A DNA stretch of 64,000 nt from assembly GCF_024649945.1 (NCBI RefSeq), contig NZ_JANKMS010000014.1, positions 62,001 through 126,000 of the forward strand, given 5' to 3'. The notes beneath the pieces are model-generated. The model saw only the letters and a program-made list of their open reading frames with translations, did not search any database and was not told where the DNA came from. Source of the DNA: Flavobacterium panacis. GTDB lineage: Bacteria; Bacteroidota; Bacteroidia; Flavobacteriales; Flavobacteriaceae. Positions 60,561-64,000 of this stretch are shown one piece after another (within the stretch, counting starts at the first letter, position 1; every line of letters starts with the position of its first letter). Made by a program: the position numbers and the translations under genes.

Positions 60561-61679
60561 TTAACTATTTAACATTACTGGCATTACAAGCATAGTAACT
60601 GTTTCTCCTTCTTCTAGACCATCTACAGGTGTTAAAATACCTGCTCTGTTAGGTAATGACATTTCAAGCATAATCATGTCAGATTGTAAATTAGTCAACA
60701 TCTCAGTTAAGAAACGAGAGTTGAAACCAATTTGAAGATCATCTCCTTGATAATCACAAGTCAATCTTTCTTCTGCTTTGTTTGAGTAATCAATGTCTTC
60801 TGCAGAAACGTTTAATTCAGCTCCAGCAATTTTCAAACGAATTTGGTGTGTAGTTTTGTTAGAGAAAATCGCAACACGCTTAACTGAACTTAAAAATAAA
60901 GAACGGTCAATCATTAATTTGTTTGGATTTTCTTTTGGAATTACCGCTTCATAGTTAGGGTATTTTCCATCAATTAAACGACACATTAAAATATAATTGT
61001 CAAATGAGAAAGTCGCATTTGAATCGTTGTATTCGATTTTTACTTCAGCATCTGAACTTCCTAAAATACTTTTTAAAATGTTTAAAGGTTTTTTAGGCAT
61101 AATAAAATCTGCTACTTGAGAAGCTTTTACATCTGTACGAGCATATTTTACTAATTTATGAGCATCTGTTGCAACGAAAATTAATCCTTCTGGTGAAAAC
61201 TGGAAGAAAACTCCAGACATTACTGGACGCAAATCATCATTTCCTGCTGCGAAAATAGTTTTGCTTACCGCAGTTGCTAGAACTTCTGCCGGAACAAGTG
61301 TTACAGATGGATCTTCAAGACTTACTGCTTTAGGAAATTCTTCTCCTGCAGCGTAAGCTAATGCGTATTTACCGGAATTAGAACTGATTTCTACTGTGTT
61401 GTTATCTTCAACAGTAAAAGTTAAAGGCTGTTCTGGGAAAGTTTTTAAAATTTCAAGCAAAAGTTTTGCAGGAACTGCAACGCTTCCTTTACTTGTAGAA
61501 TCGATCGATAATGTAGCCGACATAGTTGTTTCAAGATCTGATGCTGAAACTGTTAACTCATTATTGTTTAGTTCAAATAAGAAGTTGTCTAAAATTGGCA
61601 ACGTATTATTACTATTGATTACACTACCTAAAACTTGTAATTGTTTTAATAAGTACGAACTCGATACTATAAATTTCAT
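60561..61679 (-). CDS. dnaN: DNA polymerase III sliding clamp
   Basis: 372 residues, the normal beta-clamp length, with three repeated clamp domains. Clear beta-clamp strings include SSYLLKQLQVLGSVINSNNT, SGVFFQFSPEGLIFVATDAH near the domain 1-2 junction, and DGKYPNYEAVIPKENPN, ending with the LVMPVMLN tail. It tethers DNA polymerase to DNA. Here dnaN lies beside gldG, not dnaA, a flavobacterial arrangement. Its promoter TATATTTG lies 29 bp upstream of the ATG. Confidence 0.95.
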   Translation of the reverse strand: MKFIVSSSYLLKQLQVLGSVINSNNTLPILDNFLFELNNNELTVSASDLETTMSATLSIDSTSKGSVAVPAKLLLEILKTFPEQPLTFTVEDNNTVEISSNSGKYALAYAAGEEFPKAVSLEDPSVTLVPAEVLATAVSKTIFAAGNDDLRPVMSGVFFQFSPEGLIFVATDAHKLVKYARTDVKASQVADFIMPKKPLNILKSILGSSDAEVKIEYNDSNATFSFDNYILMCRLIDGKYPNYEAVIPKENPNKLMIDRSLFLSSVKRVAIFSNKTTHQIRLKIAGAELNVSAEDIDYSNKAEERLTCDYQGDDLQIGFNSRFLTEMLTNLQSDMIMLEMSLPNRAGILTPVDGLEEGETVTMLVMPVMLNS

Positions 61680-61707
61680 CTGTTTTATTTTCTAAATATA
61701 AGGTTTA

Positions 61708-61715
61708 CAAATATA
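61708..61715 (-). promoter_or_regulatory. TAnnTTTG promoter of dnaN
   Basis: TATATTTG on the minus strand is an exact match; a TTTG lies about 12 bp further upstream, closer than usual. It gives dnaN its own promoter separate from gldFG. Confidence 0.55.
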
Positions 61716-61754
61716 TCTTAAACTATCCAAAGTATTACATTTTTTTATTAACAT

Positions 61755-63440
61755 CTACTTACTGTAGGCCTTTTTTCTTAAAAATGTGAAAACAAGTCCG
61801 AAAACCAATAAAATTAGAATTGGAACTCCGATAGTTATGAATTGTGTCATGCTGTAGCTTTGGTAAACTTTTTCTTTGTCTAATAAAGGCAGCTCTACAT
61901 CTTTACTTCTAATGTTAATAAGTCCAGTATCATCAAGAAGATAATTGATACAATTCATGATGAAGTCTTTATTGTCGTAAAGATTTCCGGTTCTTTGATC
62001 GTAGCCTAATTCAACAGGCATTCTGTTTTTGTCTAATTGATTTCTTGCAATATCTCCATCAGAAACAACAATCATTTTGTTTGGTTTTCCTTTTGCTGTA
62101 AAAGAATTGTCTTTAAAAGGTAAAACTCTATTTTCAAAAGCAGAATGAAAAGAACCTTCTAATAAAACTGCCATCGGAAGATTTCCTTTATTTACATAAT
62201 CTTGCGGTGTTGTTTTTTCAGTTACCATGTTCAAACTGATTTCCGCAGGCGAACCAATGGTTTTTGAATATTGAGAAGATTGTAGTAAAACGGTTTTCTT
62301 AATACCATTTTTTAAAGTATCAATTGGACTTGCAAAATCAAATTTGATTCCGCCAAGATTTTTTACAATTGGATGCTGACTTGTTGGAAAAACTTGTGGA
62401 GCAAATTTCCATACAAAATCCTGATATTGTGTTGCGCTTCCTTGTTCGCCAGTTGCCAGTTTTATTGGAGTTCCTAGTTCATCTTTTACTAAATCAGGAT
62501 TAATTCTGAAACCGTACTTGAAGAACATATCATTCAAATTCAAATCTCTTGGATAAGCCAAAGTTGCACCAGCATCATTATATAAACTGTCCATATCGGC
62601 AGCCACTTGGTCAACTAACCAAAGTGTTTTACCGCCATTCATAATAAACTGATCTAGGACTTCTTTTTCTTCATCAGAGAATTTTTCTGTTGGTTTTGAA
62701 ATAATCGCTAAATCATATTTTTTAAGTGCGTTTAAAGTTCCGTTTGGATCTTTTGCAACAGAGTCTAATGTGAAAGGTCCGATATAATAACTTTCTTTAA
62801 TCTGCATTAGCATCTTAGCGATATGAATTTCTTTCAACTCGCCGTTACCTCTTAAAATAGCAACTTTTTTCTGCTTGTTTTTAGTGATTTTATTAATGGC
62901 ATCCGCAATAGAGTATTCTAAGTGTTGAATCGATCCAATCACTTTTTGCGTAGTCGAAGCTCCCATTATGTTTTTCAATAATGGAATATTTACTTCTTTA
63001 TTGTTATAAACCGCAACTGCCCAAGGAAAAACCATTGCTTGAGATTGTTTTCCTTTGTCGTCAACTGTAATGTTTACTGGAGTTAATCCTTTTTGAAAAA
63101 GCGATTTTGTAAGTGCATCACTTTCGTCTTCATTTTCTAATGGATCAACAAATTCAAAAACAATGTTTTTATTGTAAGCTTGAAATTCTTCTAATAATTG
63201 TTTGGTTTCTTGCTGTAAACGTCTAAAGTCAGCAGGAAGTTCTCCAGCCATGTAAATTTTAATAGACAGCGGATTTGTAACTTGTTTTACGATTCCTAAA
63301 GAAGTTGGCGAAAGAGTATATCGTTTGTCCTTAGTTAAGTCAAAACGCTTAAAAAATAGAGTTCCAAGTACATTTAAAACAACTAAAATGAATATAGTAA
63401 TGCCTAATGTTTTTAGATTTTGCTTTGTAGATGCTTTCAT
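61755..63440 (-). CDS. gldG: gliding motility ABC transporter accessory protein GldG
   Basis: 561 residues: one N-terminal membrane helix (about 12-30), a large periplasmic domain of the ABC-type-uncharacterised (GldG/YbhN-like) kind with RYTLSPTSLGIVKQV, ILRGNGELKEIHIAKML and MNGGKTLWLVDQVAADMDS, and a C-terminal helix (FITIGVPILILLVFGLVFTFL). GldA, GldF and GldG form an ABC transporter needed for gliding in Flavobacterium johnsoniae. Its ATG shares one base with the gldF stop (TAATG), so the genes are coupled. Confidence 0.93.
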   Translation of the reverse strand: MKASTKQNLKTLGITIFILVVLNVLGTLFFKRFDLTKDKRYTLSPTSLGIVKQVTNPLSIKIYMAGELPADFRRLQQETKQLLEEFQAYNKNIVFEFVDPLENEDESDALTKSLFQKGLTPVNITVDDKGKQSQAMVFPWAVAVYNNKEVNIPLLKNIMGASTTQKVIGSIQHLEYSIADAINKITKNKQKKVAILRGNGELKEIHIAKMLMQIKESYYIGPFTLDSVAKDPNGTLNALKKYDLAIISKPTEKFSDEEKEVLDQFIMNGGKTLWLVDQVAADMDSLYNDAGATLAYPRDLNLNDMFFKYGFRINPDLVKDELGTPIKLATGEQGSATQYQDFVWKFAPQVFPTSQHPIVKNLGGIKFDFASPIDTLKNGIKKTVLLQSSQYSKTIGSPAEISLNMVTEKTTPQDYVNKGNLPMAVLLEGSFHSAFENRVLPFKDNSFTAKGKPNKMIVVSDGDIARNQLDKNRMPVELGYDQRTGNLYDNKDFIMNCINYLLDDTGLINIRSKDVELPLLDKEKVYQSYSMTQFITIGVPILILLVFGLVFTFLRKKAYSK

Positions 63441-64000
63441 TACGCTTTAAAAGATTTTAATTGATAAACTGTAAATGATAAAAAAGCGATAGTGATGCTT
63501 AGGAAATAAACGACATCTCGCGTGTCAATTACGCCACGACTCATACTTTTAAAGTGATTCTGCATTCCTAAAACTGAAATAAAACTATTTGAATCTGAAG
63601 AAAGTAAAGAACTTAAACCTTCAAAACCAAAATAGGAGAAAAAGCATAAGAAAACAGCAATTATAAAAGCCACAATCTGATTTTCTGATAGAGTAGAAGT
63701 AAAGATTCCGATTGCTGAGTAAGAAGCGATTAAAAACAATAATCCGAAGTAAGAACCAATTGTACTTCCCATGTCGATATTGCCTTCTGGCGAACCTAAA
63801 TCTGAAATTACTTTTACGTAAATTAAAGTTGGAATAATCGCCAAAATAATCAGTAAAAAGGAACCAAAGAATTTACCATTTACGATTTCCCAAATGGATA
63901 GAGGTTTTGTCAATAACAACTCTAAAGTTCCTTGTTTTTTTTCGTCAGAGAAACTTCTCATGGTTACAGCTGGAATTAAGAAAATTAAAATCCAAGGTGC
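63440..64000 (-). CDS. gldF: gliding motility ABC permease GldF, N-terminus outside window
   Basis: The visible C-terminal part has 187 codons and runs off the right edge. An in-frame Met at 63961 is internal, since reading continues upstream through PWILIFLIPAVT. It shows five or so membrane helices and the ABC-2 permease motif MRSFSDEKKQGTLELLLTKP. It forms the inner-membrane channel of the GldAFG transporter. It overlaps gldG by one base. Expected full length is near 240 residues, so roughly 55 are missing. Confidence 0.92.
   Translation of the reverse strand, partial: APWILIFLIPAVTMRSFSDEKKQGTLELLLTKPLSIWEIVNGKFFGSFLLIILAIIPTLIYVKVISDLGSPEGNIDMGSTIGSYFGLLFLIASYSAIGIFTSTLSENQIVAFIIAVFLCFFSYFGFEGLSSLLSSDSNSFISVLGMQNHFKSMSRGVIDTRDVVYFLSITIAFLSFTVYQLKSFKA

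Overview
The window is a 64 kb piece of a low-GC Bacteroidota chromosome, almost certainly a Flavobacterium-type organism. The evidence is gldF-gldG gliding genes beside dnaN, outer-membrane TonB-dependent receptors with carboxypeptidase-regulatory N-termini, many lipoproteins, LytTR two-component pairs, the four-gene ligase-associated DNA repair cluster, and promoters of the Bacteroidota form TAnnTTTG. No rRNA, tRNA, CRISPR array, insertion sequence or prophage was seen. Both edges cut genes: an FAD oxidoreductase on the left and gldF on the right.

Layout. 0-3.6 kb: accessory genes (FAD enzyme, CPBP protease, Crp/Fnr regulator, PCC-domain protein). 3.7-8.7 kb: a sucrose module, with a two-domain sucrose-phosphate synthase/phosphatase, a cytosolic GH32-like glycosidase and a PfkB fructokinase. 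9-15.1 kb: unknown genes, a TIM-barrel protein, an outer-membrane receptor, and a divergent LytS/LytTR pair. 15.2-33 kb: an anaerobic, copper and nitrous-oxide block. On the minus strand, nadA-nadB-ric-nrdD-(separate glycyl-radical ORF)-nrdG-CopD-like looks like one operon. A copper-uptake set (OprC/NosA-type receptor, Met/His lipoprotein, small Cys/His protein) diverges from cytochrome c-nosZ-nosL-nosD-nosF-nosY-globin, followed by a convergent Crp/Fnr gene. 33-36.8 kb: MscS channel, HxlR regulator, small membrane proteins. 37-41.3 kb: a stressosome-like RsbR-RsbS-RsbT-RsbX module with a PAS histidine kinase. 41.5-44.3 kb: a second LytS/LytTR pair. 44.5-52.7 kb: an unknown envelope operon and a heavy-metal RND efflux system whose inner-membrane pump is fused to its TolC-like channel. 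53-58.8 kb: the ligase-associated DNA repair cluster. 59-64 kb: a tiny Ser/Lys/Thr-rich ORF, a DsbA-family protein, dnaN, gldG, gldF.

How it fits together. The most striking regulatory signal is a 16-bp FNR-like palindrome, TATGATTNNAATCATA (one end base differs in one copy), found three times. In each case a near-consensus TAnnTTTG element ends exactly 36.5 bp from the palindrome centre. One copy serves nadA, one serves both arms of the copper/nos divergence, and the third points into a convergent gap where it would drive a ~76-nt terminated transcript with no ORF, a candidate FNR-controlled small RNA. Together these suggest a single low-oxygen or NO-responsive programme linking NAD synthesis, Fe-S repair, anaerobic deoxynucleotide synthesis, copper supply and N2O respiration. 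A second theme is long inverted repeats in at least six intergenic gaps, each lying 3' of a gene; two of them share a 15-bp core.
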